Shown in pieces: positions 23,200-35,184 of a stretch of DNA of 64,000 nt. The DNA is taken from assembly GCA_028023455.1 (NCBI GenBank), contig JAQFVV010012544.1:2500396-2564395 (forward strand), given 5' to 3'. Below the pieces are notes generated by a model, which was not told where the DNA came from, ran no database searches, and saw only the letters and a program-made list of their open reading frames with translations. The first letter of the stretch is position 1. Each line of letters begins with the position of its first letter. This DNA comes from Epiperipatus broadwayi (taxonomy: Eukaryota; Onychophora; Udeonychophora; Euonychophora; Peripatidae). A program made the position numbers and the translations under genes.

Positions 23200-24930
23200 G
23201 TTTATAGGTCCATATATTCCTAACAAATTCCAATATATGTTTTTCCACATTCACATGATATTTCATATATGCAGTTTTTTTATTTTCCGTATTTCAAGTT
23301 TAGGCCTTTGTCGATGTTAGAATTTCTCATAGTGTAATATGGCTCTGGAAAGTTATTCTAATGTTATACTGATTGCAGATTTTCCTTAATGTGTCTGCAA
23401 TTTTTGGTATGTATGGGTACACTACATTACCAATAATTGTTTTTTAATGGTTCTTTTTGTTGTTTATTTAAGGTTTTCTTAATAACAGCTAATGGATGAC
23501 CCTTTTTCATTAGTTTGTTCCATAAAGGTTTTTTTCTTTTTTCAAATATTTAGTTTATGAATAAACTTCTTTTGCTCTGTTCCATAGTGATAGTATAAAT
23601 CCATATTTTGTGTTTTGGTGTGATTGTATGTATATGCTAAGCATTTTCCTGTATGTGTGGGGTTTCTGTAAACTCTAGTTTTGATTTTGCCACAAGGTAG
23701 TCTTGTCACAAGAACTTCTAAGAATGTCAATTTTTGTTCTTGTTTGGACACTATTGTAAACTTAATTGAAAGAAATATGTTGTTGGTGTGTTTCCAGAAA
23801 GTTTCTAATAGTGCTCTATCATGTGGACATACTATAAATGTATCATAAACATAATGAATCCAAACTTTAAGTCAATGTGGAGTAGTCCTTATGGCTGTGG
23901 TTCAAGTCCTTCCATGTAAATATTGCTAATCAGAGGTAACAATGATGATTTTTTTGGAAGAATTCTGTGTTGTATTGAAAGTAAGTTGTTGTTATGCAGA
24001 ATGTTAATAGTTCCATTATACTATCAATAGGAAGAGTTATTCTGGTTTGTAAACTATTATAACTATTTAGTCTTTTTCTTACAATAGACAATACATCTTT
24101 ACACGGTACATTTGTGAATAAATTTACCACATCAAAGCTTACTAGTATGTCAGTTCTTTCAATTTTTTCATTCCTGATTAATTGTACAAAGGCTCTGAAA
24201 TCCCTGACCAAGGACTGTCACTTGTATGCTAAAGAGAGAAATCTTGACAAATTTTGGATTTTAGGTAGACCATAAAGATGAGTAATTTCACGGAAATGTA
24301 ATGTTAATTTACTTTTTCTGAATCACTGAAGTACCTGTGATGCTTTCTGAGTAATGCATGTAACTCTGTTTCTGTATTTGGTATCAGATTTTTGCCACAT
24401 TTCTATATTGGCATGCTGTGAGGAGTTCTTGTATTTTGTTGTCATAATAAGTTGTATCCATTACAAATGATGCATTGCCTTTGTCATCAGGCAAAATAAT
24501 TATAGATTTAGCTATTTTGAGAGATTTTAATTGCTTTTTTCTTATCGTAGGATATGTTTGACTTCAATTTTTTGTTGCTTCTTGAGTGTTCTTTTTATTC
24601 TCCATATAATTCTGCTGTTTCTTCTAAAGTCAATTATCGAATAACTTCTCAGTGGCTGCCATTATATCTAACAAAGGGATATTAGATGGTGTGATGGCAA
24701 AGTTTAATCCTTTTTTGAGAACAAAAATTTCAGCATCTGTTAGATGTTTAGAACCAAGATTTTTAACAGATTAAACTGGTGCACTGCTTGGGATATTATA
24801 ACTTTGATATGCCCATATAGGTTTGCAAGTTTTTTGTTTTGTAATTCTTTTATTTTTCCACATAATGTAAAATATGATTTTCTTTTTGCTTGAGAAACTC
24901 TTATGAAGTCTTTATTAGGTATCAGTATGG
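23200..24930 (-). pseudogene. Penelope-like element: reverse transcriptase and GIY-YIG endonuclease
   Basis: The minus strand carries Penelope-like RT motifs in order. LYGLPKI (about 24275) comes first, then ILVSFDVVNLFTNVPCKDVL (about 24160) and MELLTFCITTTYFQYN. YVYDTFIVCPHD (about 23845) follows, where YVDDT is expected, so a catalytic Asp is lost. Next are LTFLEVLVTRLPCGKIKTRV and YRNPTHTGKCLAYT. The endonuclease start follows (23440-23200): YIPKIADTLRKICNQYNIRI and CIYEISCECGKTYIGI, the last holding the GIY-YIG-type core. Frameshifts and stops show it is dead. The 3' part stops at about 23200 against a LINE fragment. Confidence 0.88.
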
Positions 24931-25004
24931 TTATTTATCAGCAGTTATTTAAAAAATCAAGTAGATAACAAAAAGAACCAAAAAAAAAATCAATTATTAG
25001 TACT

Positions 25005-25455
25005 GTAGTGTATCCATTCATATAAAAAAATAACAGACAAATTAAGGAAAATCTGCAATCATTATAATATTAGAATAACTTTATAGACCCATACTACACT
25101 ATGAGTAATTCTAACATTGACAAAACCTAAACTTGAAATCCTGAAAAGAAAAAACTGCATCTATGAAATATCATGTGAATGTGGAAGAATGTGTATCAAT
25201 GAGACCAGTCATTCCATTGAAGCGATTGCAGAAGCACAAACTGATGATAAGAGGAGAAAACAGATGTGTCTAAGGTAGCAGCCCATGTATGCACTAATGT
25301 ACATATGTTCAATTGGGAAAATACAAAAATATTGGATAGAGAGGAAAAGGTGCAAAAAAGAAAATTCAAAAAAATGTCTCACCTGACAATAGTGAATAAC
25401 CCCAAAAGTCAATCTAGTATAACTATACATAAGATATGGAAATCACTAATCAACT
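25005..25455 (+). pseudogene. Penelope-like endonuclease C-terminus, opposite orientation
   Basis: The plus strand repeats the endonuclease of the neighbouring element. ITDKLRKICNHYNIRITL and CIYEISCECGRMCINETSHS come first. HMFNWENTKILDREEKVQKR, KFKKMSHLTIVNNPKSQSSI and IWKSLINFTKKK follow. The YIG position reads CIN. The end (SLINFTKK) runs straight into the left arm of the inverted-repeat element at 25471. This gives a head-to-head pair with the minus copy. Confidence 0.8.
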
Positions 25456-26975
25456 TTACTAAAAAAAAAATTTATCATCTCTTATACACTTTAATGCAAT
25501 TTTTTATAATTCCTTATTTATTTTGTTTACAGTTTTGACTGTACTGCAGTCTTCATCAGAGCTACAACATTTAAACATATACTCATATAATCATTATTTT
25601 ATATACATATACCATTCAAAATCATATTTAACTTTAACTTTATAGCTTACTTCTCTTATTTCTTACTTATATTTTTTTATTATTTTTTATTTGTTTTTAC
25701 TTTCATTTTATTCCTATTTTTTATTTTATTCTAATTTATCTATCATTCCACATTTATTCTTTAATATATCACTATAATCTTTACATTTTATTTTTTATAT
25801 ATATTTAGTCCCTCATATCTTTTATTATCTTCTATTATTTTATATGTTTATTCCTTTATTAATATTCCTATTTTATTTTTACTTTTATCTCTATTTTTAT
25901 TTTCCTACTCTCGTTTTTTATTTTTATTTTCCCATTTTATATACCTCTGTATAAGTTTCACTTCTCTCCTTACAACTGTAACTAAAAAAAAAATTTTAAT
26001 TTTATTTGCTTCTTTTACATATACTCCTTTTATATAACTCCCTCTATTATCAATTTTTTCAACTTTTTTATCCTATTCTTTAAACTTTATATATATATTT
26101 ATTAATAATATTTTTTATTTTTTATAATTATTATTTTTATAAAAATAAGTTCTTACTCCCAATCTCTATTTAGATTTGTATTTATCTTTTTAATTAATAG
26201 AGCTTCCTTTAATTTTCTATCTCTTTTTTTATTAGTATAATCAATTATTTTAACACTATCTCAAATTTATATCCTGTTTCTATAGAATGCATATAAATTG
26301 GTTATTTCTTAGCATACCTATGCTGCATTAATCTTGTATATATTGAATTTTTCATTTCTTCTATCTATTTGTTTCAAATCTTATTATTCTTACATGATTT
26401 TCCTTTTATCTCATATAGTCCATTTATATGTTTTTACTATTTTTTAATATACTTATTATCTAATATATCCATTATATTCCTTCTTTTTTTATTTACTATC
26501 TGATATTTAATTGTATTGTTATATTTTTATTAATTTTTTTAATAATTTTATAAATGTTCTTTATTATATTACTACTATATGTTTTAACTCCTATATATTC
26601 ATCCTTTTTTATTTTTTTTTCTTACATTTTCTCCTCTCTTCTGTTCTCTTCTTTCTTATTTCTTTCTTCTACTCTTCTTATACTTCTATTATTTTTTTTG
26701 GAAAAAAAAAATATAAAGAAAAAGTAATAAGAACATATAAGTAAAAAATAAGAGAAGTCAGCTATAAAATTAAAGTTAAATGTGATTATGAACGGGAATA
26801 TAAAATATGTATATTAATATGTACATAAAATAATGGTTATATGATTATATGTTTAAATGTTGTAGCTCTGATGAAGACTGCAGGACATTCAAAACTGTAA
26901 GCAAAATAAAAAAGGAATTATAAAAAAAGATTGCATTAAAGTATATAAGAGAAGATGATAATAAAATTAATATAT
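25456..26975. mobile_element. Inverted-repeat element of about 1.5 kb with a pyrimidine-rich core, next to the Penelope-like element
   Basis: Arms of about 220-230 bp (25471-25690 and 26730-26961) are inverted copies. They include TTTAATGCAAT, TATAATTCC and GCAGTCTTCATCAGAGCTACAACATTTAAACATAT. In both arms the inward strand reads CUGAUGAAGACUGCAG, a hammerhead-like box with a 5-bp stem II. AAAAC stands in place of GAAAC, and no stem I is apparent. The core of about 1 kb is almost free of G on the plus strand and encodes nothing. The left arm directly follows the endonuclease C-terminus, so these arms may be terminal repeats of the Penelope-like element. Confidence 0.65.
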
Positions 26976-27027
26976 ATAAATATATGAAGAGAAATGCAAA
27001 AAAATGTAAAGGAGAAGATAGAAGAAT

Positions 27028-27327
27028 AATCAACTTTGCTCGAAGGAAAAAATGGAGAAATCAGGAGGAATCTTGTAGATAAGTATAAGAAATGTCAATT
27101 GACTGTTGCATTTGGCAGGATGATTCAGTTTGAGCATTACCTCAAAATTCAATATTCAAAAATCTAATGGTCCAGGTTTGATTCCCATGCTAGTACTGTC
27201 ATTGGGTAGCCCAGCAACATCTGAAAAAGAGATGATAATAATACCTCTCAAAATGTTGTGCATGTACTAAACTGCATGCTATTACTAACAGTTGAATGTA
27301 AGTGGAAAATTTAAATAAAGTTTAATT
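27028..27327 (+). mobile_element. tRNA-derived SINE (family 2), plus copy
   Basis: The head is AATCAACTTTGCTCGAAGG with GGAGAAATCAGGAGGAATCT. The tRNA-like part follows: GGCAGGATGATTCAG with a decayed A box, and GGTCCAGGTTTGATTCCC as a good B box near 27170. The body contains ATGCTAGTACTGTCATTGGG and AATAATACCTCTCAAA. The end is CTATTACTAACAGTTGAATG then TTTAAATAAAGTTTAA. The head also resembles the end of the Penelope-like endonuclease (INFA/T). Confidence 0.7.
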
Positions 27328-27404
27328 CACTCAACACTAAATATTAAATGATGGGAATAATCCAATATATAAAGTACAAATATATATTCAATACTGTTAA
27401 CAAG

Positions 27405-27730
27405 AAAACTTAAGAATGATTGATGGATTAAAATTGCAAAGGAAATACGAGTATTATACATCTTTTCTCATCTATTAAAACAATATAAGAATCTAAAAAT
27501 ATCAAAATTCTATTAAATCAATAGATGATGCTTTTTATATGATAATAATGATGTTTGAAATCAAATGTAAAAATATTTAATTATATTTTGAAAAATGATA
27601 TTCACATGATTGTATTATGAATATTTTATCTTTTTTTTTTTTAAATTTAGACAAAAATATTTACTTGATTAGATGAAAATTACCCGTTGTAAATCTTAAA
27701 AATAAAAATTATTCAAGTTCTAAAGGGTAT
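27405..27730 (+). pseudogene. Fragment of the second LINE (between endonuclease and RT)
   Basis: AAACTTAAGAATGATTGATGG and the following 300 bases align with 14.94-15.4 kb of the long LINE (AAGCTTAAAAATGATTGCTGG there). Shared text includes ATTAAAA.TGCAAA, AATAGAT.ATGC.TTTT and TGATAATAATGAT. It contains stops and is truncated at both ends. Confidence 0.55.
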
Positions 27731-28714
27731 AAAGTTATTATCATTTTGTCCTTGAAGCAAACTAATCTATGATCTGTATAAAAAAAGTGTTCATGTAATG
27801 TTGACACAGTTTACTTACTGTAATGCAATACATATAATATTATTAAGGGTGAGTGCTGACAAATTTCTTTATAATCACTTTTATAATGAAGCACGTGGTC
27901 ATGATAATCAATGCGTTTTCCAAAAAAATTAATATTAGTAGACAACTTGAATTCATAATTTGGATTATAGATTAATCAACATATATTTTAAACTCTCCAA
28001 AAAAATGATTTTTTCTAATATTGATACAACAATTCAAAAAATCCAAATCTTTTTAAATGAACTCTCCACAAACTAATTTTTTATATCATTACCATTTTAT
28101 TCGAATTATAAAAAATTTCAAGGTAGACTTTACAGCAAATTCAATACCATGAATTTTTCTGCTTATTAAATCTTTCATAAAAATACAAACATCTACCTAT
28201 ATAATTAAATTTCTTTTATTTTTCTGTTTAGTTTTACTTTTGACAATTTCTCAGATAAGTACCATTGTATGTTCAGATCATGGAGGCATATATTTAGAAA
28301 AAAATTAAAATATTTATATTCATTATCTTCCACTCTATCCTATTTTGTTTTGTCAACTCCATAATAAGCTGCATTGGTGGTAGTTTCAGGCAGAGGCACT
28401 CAAAAATCCTACCCCAGTAAATGCATTATATCCACATAGATATGCATTAAAATTTTCTTGGCTTCCATTATATAAGCAATCCAAAAAAAAGTCACATTTT
28501 TCTCTCACTTTTGTTTAAAAAGCAGATGATATAAGATTTTTTTCCCCAATCTTTTTATAGCTGGTTTCCATCACAACATATTATTTTCAATTAATTTCTT
28601 ACTTAGCTAGAATTTATAAAACTGGATGTTTTTATAGACTATTTTATGTTTATATATTTGCAAAGAACAAAAACAAAAACGCTAAATAAAATTTCTAAAA
28701 TTATAAAGACTTGT
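27731..28714. other. AT-rich spacer; nothing recognised
   Basis: No gene-like signal was found. Confidence 0.45.
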
Positions 28715-28715
28715 T

Positions 28716-28868
28716 GGTGTAATTAGAGGGAGTTTGAACCCAGACTTTTAAGATCTTTTTAGTCATTTGCTCCATCTTATTCAACTGATACACTTGATCA
28801 CATACATGTAGTATAAGATGGAGCAGATGACTAATTGGAGCTTGTGGGTTCAAATCTCTAGTTACACC
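28716..28868. repeat. Fold-back of a tRNA-like sequence
   Basis: The inverted arms 28716-28774 and about 28810-28868 share GGTGTAA.TAGAG, TTTGAACCCA and AGTCAT.TGCTCCATCTTA. The right arm contains GGGTTCAAATCTC, a good Pol III B box. This is probably two SINE heads in inverted orientation with a loop of about 35 nt. Confidence 0.6.
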
Positions 28869-29128
28869 TAGTTTAAGTACATGTGCTATATGTGTATTTA
28901 ATGATTTAGATCAGCTGAAGAGAAGTTTTTTTTTTTCAATTAAAGTAAAAAAATAATGCTAAGTGCTTCAGTGAAGTGAAGTATAAAATCTCATATCTTT
29001 GTTTAAAGATTTGTTGAGTAAAATTCTTTTTTCAAATCCAGTTCTAAAGTTACTCATAATTGATTTATCAATAACCAATATTTTCAAAATCACACTTTTC
29101 TTTATTTTTCCATAACATCCTATAAATG

Positions 29129-29332
29129 CAATTTATCCAAACCACTTCAAACACTTTTTAGAAAAAACTATTTGTACATATACATACATCTATGTTTCGA
29201 TTGACCTCCAGTCTTTTTCAGAGACTAAAATGAACTGGCTCTGAAGAAGATTGCAGGTCAGTCGAAACATAGGTATATGTATATGTACAAATAAAGAGTT
29301 TTGATAAAAAGTGAAGTGATTTGGATAAATTG
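29129..29332. mobile_element. Fold-back repeat with hammerhead-like boxes in both arms
   Basis: The arms (29129-29224 and 29238-29332) are inverted copies around a loop of about 13 nt. The right arm has CUGAAGA (29241-29247), an extra A, a 5-bp stem GAUUG/CAGUC and then GAAAC (29264-29268). The left arm has the decayed equivalent on the minus strand. No stem I could be drawn, so this may be only a distant or dead relative of the hammerhead families. Confidence 0.55.
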
Positions 29333-30364
29333 AATCAATATTTTCTTTAAAACTTTTCAGATGATTTGTTTTTTAAGACAAGATGATTAGATATGCTTTC
29401 TAAACAATATTTTTTTTAAAAAAAATCCCCAAAATCGAAGTATAAATAGATTTCCAATTTTATTTAATTTTTTATTGAATTATGAGTCTGCAGAGACATG
29501 ATCAAATCATAATGGTCTTAAAATGACTCAGATAGGTATATTATGTGCTACTTTAAATATTATTATAAAATTATAAAAATACATGAGATAAAAACAATTA
29601 AAGAATAAACGTTTAAAAATGTTTTTAATATAGTATAAAAAATATTAAGAAATGAGGAAATAAATATAGAATCTTTACTGTAAAAAATTTAAAAAACAAT
29701 ATTAAAAACAAACTTTTAAAAAAAAGTACATGAGATTAAGAATAAATTATCTGAAATTATTCACTTAAACAACTTAAAAAAATTTTAATAATAAAATTTT
29801 TATTATAAATTTGGAATATAAAAAATGAATAAATACATAAAAATGTTTATAAAAAATATATAAAATTATAAAAAATAATAAAATGTTGTTTATATTTATA
29901 TATTCTTAAAGACTTTTTAACAAGAAATAAAAAATGAGAGAAAATACTATTATTCAAAAAAAAAAAAGTTTAAAATAAAAAAAAAGTATTTCCTCATACA
30001 AATAAATTTTTTTTTTTTTTTAAAAAAATTGAATAAAAATATTTACATATACAAAATTAAAAGATATTAGAGTCATATAATAAACGAAGAATATAAAGAC
30101 CTGTGCAATTTTTGCTGTATTTTATGTATTTTGTTGTCATATGAAAAAGATAAAAAATAGACAAAATATATCAATTATTAATATTTTTTTTGAGAAAAGA
30201 CTTCTCAAATTACATCTCAACCATGAATGCTTTTTATATCATAATAGCCAATCAAGAATTACTTTAATCCATTTTATTTCTCTTCTTGTGTCTTTTTTCT
30301 ACATTTACTATGACATCAGCAATTACCTATTTGGAATCAATTCATTTTTTTTGTTATATATATA
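29333..30364. other. Very AT-rich spacer; nothing recognised
   Basis: Runs of A and T dominate. The small ORF at 30141-30386 is low-complexity and has no family features. Confidence 0.5.
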
Positions 30365-30570
30365 TTCTACAAGAGTATATAGATAATTATCAATTAATAT
30401 GGTAATAAATTTTGGTATCAAATAGTATTTTTTATTTTGCTAAGCCAGGCATTCAATATGACACATTTTTGTCAAAGCATGACTAAAGTGAATATTAGTA
30501 AATACATTAGCATATCTGCATTCATATAAATATATATTAAACTAGTCACTGATTATAATACATTTACATG
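30365..30570. repeat. Inverted repeat partner of 35185-35400
   Basis: About 200 bp here recurs inverted at 35185-35400. Shared blocks include TTTTGCTAAGCCAGGC / GCTTGGCTTAGCAAAA, TTTGTCAAAGCATGACTAAA and the TTAGTAAATACATTAG region. The pair brackets the second Penelope-like locus at a distance of about 4.6 kb and may be its terminal repeats. Confidence 0.6.
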
Positions 30571-30710
30571 TGTACATTAATCTAGTAGTTGGCTATGTCA
30601 TTGGTTTAAATAACCTATGGTTGCTAAGAAGAATGCTATTGACTCTTATATTTATGAAGTTTTTAGAAATAATTATGTGCCCTGCTTCTTTTACTTTTCA
30701 TTTTTTATTA

Positions 30711-31680
30711 TTATTTTTTAGCAAATAATTTTAGCATCAGCAGGTTTACAGAAATGATCAGATTTTTTTCATGGTCTACAAATACTGAGCTATAAACACT
30801 GTTGCATTTAGCTGTGTTATATAAATGAGCATGTTGAGTGATTCTTGATTTTAAGTTTGCATGTGTTCCTCCATAGTTTCTGACATTGCAAAACTGACAA
30901 TCTAGGGCAATATAACAATTGATATTTGTCATCATCATTAATCTTATTTTTGGAATTATTAATGTCTACTTAATGTTAAGTTGGCATCTAAAGTCAATAT
31001 TAAAATGTTTGTGCATAATTGACATTATTTTTGAATCCATATTAGGGATATAAAGTATATCAATACCTGTTTTTGAATTAGATGTTCTATCAAATTTATG
31101 AATATTATTACATTTTCTATCTGTTTATCAAGCATGATTCTATAGTAACCAACTTTAATTAAATCTTTTTTATAACACTAAATTATTTTTTTTCTCAACC
31201 TTAAACTTACAAAGTTTTGAATTCCTAAACAAAAAAGCTTTAAAGCCTGTCATTTTATATTGAATTGGAATCTTTGAGTAGGGAACCAAAAAACTCCTAA
31301 CAAAGAGGTATAATAATCATTATATAATCAGTGGTATAATTCTGTATTGTCAATCTCAAATCCAGAAATTTGATTGATTGGTTATTGTCCACCTCTTCCA
31401 TTATCAATTTAAATTCAGGAAATTGCTTCAATTTGTTAAACATTTCTTGAATCAGCTTAGGCAGAGTACATGCAAAGACATCTATATCTCTATGTATATC
31501 ACATATTTATTAGTCTCTTAAAAATAGTTGAATAATATATCTTTCAATGAAAGCTACTGGTGAGCTACATATCATTTCACTAACAGACAAGCCTATGGGC
31601 CAATTTGTAGTCATAATAAAAGTTGCATCCTTAAATGTGGCATATAAATTTGTCATTGATCTATTCTAAAACATCCATTT
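30711..31680 (-). pseudogene. Second Penelope-like element: RT end and endonuclease
   Basis: On the minus strand, LPKLIQEMFNKLKQFPEFKL and then EEVDNNQSIKFLDLRLT (about 31440-31340) match the region after the RT palm in Penelope-like elements. Further down (30938-30711) is NINCYIALDCQFCNVRNYGG followed by HANLKSRITQHAHLYNTA, the GIY-YIG-type core (YGG for YIG). A piece near 31590 (NWPIGLSVSEM) fits the G..MGSPLSP block, badly decayed. It is a different lineage from the element at 23.2-24.9 kb. Confidence 0.75.
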
Positions 31681-31689
31681 TAATATAAA

Positions 31690-32160
31690 ATGATAGGATT
31701 TAAAGAATTTTTTGTTTAGGAATTTAAACTTTGTAAGTTTGAAGCTGAGAAAAAAAATAATTTAGAGTGTTATATAAAAATTTAATTAAAGTTGACTGGT
31801 CTGGGTTATAATTGACAAAGAGATGAGAAAGTTTAATAACAGACATAAATTTAATAGAACATTTATTACTAAACCATGGATTGGCATGCCTTACATTCCT
31901 AATATACAGTCAAAAATAATATCACTTATGCACAAGCATTTTAATATTGGTTTTAGTTGCTGTTACCACTAAATAAACTTATTAGTAATTCCAAACATAA
32001 GATTAATGATAATAATAAAGTCCAATTGGTATATATCCTGGATTGTCAGTTTTGAAATGTCAGATACTATGGAGAGATGTGTTCAAACTTAAAATTGAGA
32101 GTCATTCTGCATGCTCATTTATATTGTGCCAGGCATTATCAAATGTCCATGTACAAAATC
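31690..32160 (+). pseudogene. Second Penelope-like element, inverted partial copy
   Basis: Plus-strand text FNRTFITKPWIGMPYIPNIQ, SKIISLMHKHFNIGF and, in other frames, CQFEMSDTMER-like and HAHLY pieces correspond to the endonuclease linker of the minus copy. Nucleotide identity is visible between 31200-31260 and 31670-31760 (GTTTAGGAATT.AAACTTTGTAAGTTT). The two copies are therefore head to head. Confidence 0.65.
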
Positions 32161-32185
32161 TGCTGTAAAGAACATTACAGCAGAT
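32158..32185. repeat. Perfect 11-bp hairpin
   Basis: ATCTGCTGTAA and TTACAGCAGAT close a 6-nt loop (AGAACA). It lies at the edge of the Penelope-like copy. Function unknown. Confidence 0.5.
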
Positions 32186-32189
32186 ACAT

Positions 32190-35184
32190 ATATAAATTTG
32201 TATATATTAAGCACAACAAATATATAAATGTGCTACATTAATAATGGAAGTTGGGTCTAAGCATTAGAATACCCACACACACCAATTTAAAAATGTTGTA
32301 CACAAATACACGTATAATAAACTGATGTATTTTTATTTATTTATTTATTTTTATTATTTTTTTATATATTTTCAGTACAGTATATGTCATTTTATGTATT
32401 TTGCTTTTCTCTGAAAAATTCAAATAGAAAAAAGCAAACTTTATTAAACAAATGGATCACATGTTGGAAGAAAAATAAATAATTAAAGTAATTGTTCCAA
32501 CATACTTGTATATATTTTTTATTTTTTTAATTTCTTTTCTAAAACTGTAATCTTATTCAGTAATCAGAAAAAATGTTAATTGCTTTGATAAAAACTTAAT
32601 CAAAAAGCAAAATGTTTGATAATCAATGCTATAATTAAAATGTTATCTTTTTTTATATATAAAATAAAATTTATTTTGAATAATAATAGCTATAATGAAG
32701 TGGTCTGAGTATTCAAGATGGCAACCAAACATATTAAATCCTGTTATGTAGAACTTAATCAGAAAAATATAAAGAAATGTTGATAATCTAAATGATATGC
32801 TAAATTAAAAGGATTGGCTGATTCATACTTCTTGAGGGGGGGATACCTGAATTGGTTCTGTATGAATGGGGTTAGTAAGTTTTAGTCAGTGCTGTGGGAT
32901 TCATTCTTTCTTTGGCATTCAAGTAGCTCACTATTTTGGCTCCGGAATTCTTCAATCATCTAGCAACTTAGAGATTAATTCATGGACTAGACTATTAATT
33001 TTCTAAGAAGAAATCCATTACACAGTTCTTTTAAGAACTTTTGTTTTCTTAAGGATTTAATGAACCATTCAAGATAGCGAATGAACATTTAATAATAATT
33101 ATTGTATTATAGCAGATAGAAAATATGGAGAAATCTACCAGAGCTTCCATTAAAATGACCATGGGGTAGAAAACCAGCCGGTCCACTCACCCTTTCTCTG
33201 TCCAAATTGCCAAGATGTGATCACGCCAGTTCCAGCCAGCCATGATAGTGACAAAAGCTGCCTTGCCTATGTCCAAATAAGATGAAATCCTCAACGCACA
33301 GCTAGTTAAATTGAAGCCCACTCAAAGCCCAGTCAGGAGAAGATGAAGATGCCTACATAAATTTATTTTACAAATATTTTATTAATATTGAACTAATTAA
33401 CTATGATATTTCCGATTAAATTCATTATAATTTTTTTATTATTATTAATCATTTAAAAAAAAAAGAAGAGAGTTGTCTCTCATATATATATATATATTGA
33501 ATTTACGGTCATTACAGGCATAATGATAAAGCTTTTACTTAAATCTTTTAATTCATTTTCTCTATTTCAAATTCTTATATTTTCAACAAAGGTTGCAATT
33601 AGATTCTTTTTTGTTGCTATTTGTTTTTCTTCTTGTTGTTACTCCCGAAAATTGTCATACATAAATATACATGTGTATATACACGCACATACACTTGTAA
33701 TATTCGGTAAATATGATACCTCATGTTGAGCATCTAAAAATGTATTTATCCATATATCCTTTTAAATTATTTTTTGTCACTGCTGTACATTATGATGACT
33801 GCAAAAAGGGGTTTTATTCATTGTAGATTCCCTGTAAGCAAGTCCACTAATAACTTTATATTTAGAATAGTAGTAAGTGTATAATTGTGCTGCATGTATA
33901 TACATGTATAAGAATTAATCTATCGTAAAAAGGAAATAGATACAGTACCTCATGTTGAGTACTATATGGTATCTGAGCTAATGCAACCTTATTGACATGT
34001 TGTAAAATATGAAATTAGTGAAGTATTTTATAGTGCAAATATATGTACACATAGTTTTTTTAAAATTATATTTTCTATCAATAAAAAAGGTTTTAAAGTC
34101 CTGAGTAGAAGTGTATGCCTGTATAACTGAAAATCTCTTATCTGAAATATATATATATATCAAATCACACAAAGTATAGCTTATTTCTACAGGGTAAAAA
34201 GCTCAGACCACTTCCATTCTTTAAGAAACATTGTAAATAGCTTTAGTGATTTATTATTTTTCTTATTCATTTAAAATTGTATTTATATTTTATCTATTTC
34301 AAAGCATCAAATATATATACGGGTTTGTGATAATAATTCATTTATTTATTTTTATTATATCATTTTAAGTATGAAATGATGGTGGGTATCTGGGATTAAA
34401 TAAATATTTGATCATAATATTAAACTTGTTTTGGTTTCATATTATTATTTATTTGATAAAATGTGTTCTTTCCTTATCAATCATGTACCAATGGTAATCA
34501 TTTAACTTACCCATTGAAGACCCTAGATGTAGAGTACTGAGCTAGCCACGTGAGATATCACTCTACTGGGGTGTTAAATCTTATTCTTATGCTTTGCTGA
34601 ACTTATGGTATTGCACATCCTTCTAGGAGGGAGGAAATTTATTTTTATTCCTTTTTAGGAGTGGTGCACAAATATCTGTAAATAGACTTTTCAAAGATGT
34701 GTACTTACCATGGGTTTTAAACATTTGGGCATTCAAATAAGATATCACCTAAAGGGGGTTTTTAACTGGCAGAGTCCTGTCAATTCACTCTTTCTATCAG
34801 TTTAGCTGGAAGTACCAATATATATGAGTACATCCCAATAGCTAAATTGGTATCCATTTCTTTCCCTGTTAAATCTTGATCACTTCATGCTCGGTGCAAG
34901 ATTAGGAGTAGAAATCCGCAGGGAAGTGTGGTCTGATACAATATATTAGAGCTAAATGCAACAGGACTTTGAGCCCAGAATTTGTAAACTGTGAGAAAAA
35001 AAATCTAGTTATTTTTTGAAACCTGTTGGTATTAAAATTATATGTCTAGAAAATAATAAAATTGAAAAGCAAAAGAAGCACAGCACATAATTAATTCTAA
35101 TAACTTCTTAAATATAAATGCCAATAGTATTCCTCTTAGCAAACACTGGTCATTTAATCCAATAACATAGACAACTGCTAGATC
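32190..35184. other. Mostly unassigned, with a GC-richer island at about 33140-33345
   Basis: No gene is supported. The island at 33140-33345 stands out in base composition. One plus frame reads HSPFLCPNCQDVITPVPASH, then DSDKSCLAYVQIR before a stop. It may be a decayed exon or an old transposon piece. A second GC-richer stretch lies at 34510-34960 without an ORF. Confidence 0.3.

Noticed and set aside
26511-27033. Small Phe/Ile/Leu-rich ORFs that look like membrane proteins
   Set aside because: They come from the pyrimidine-rich core and the inverted arm. Any frame through such sequence looks hydrophobic.
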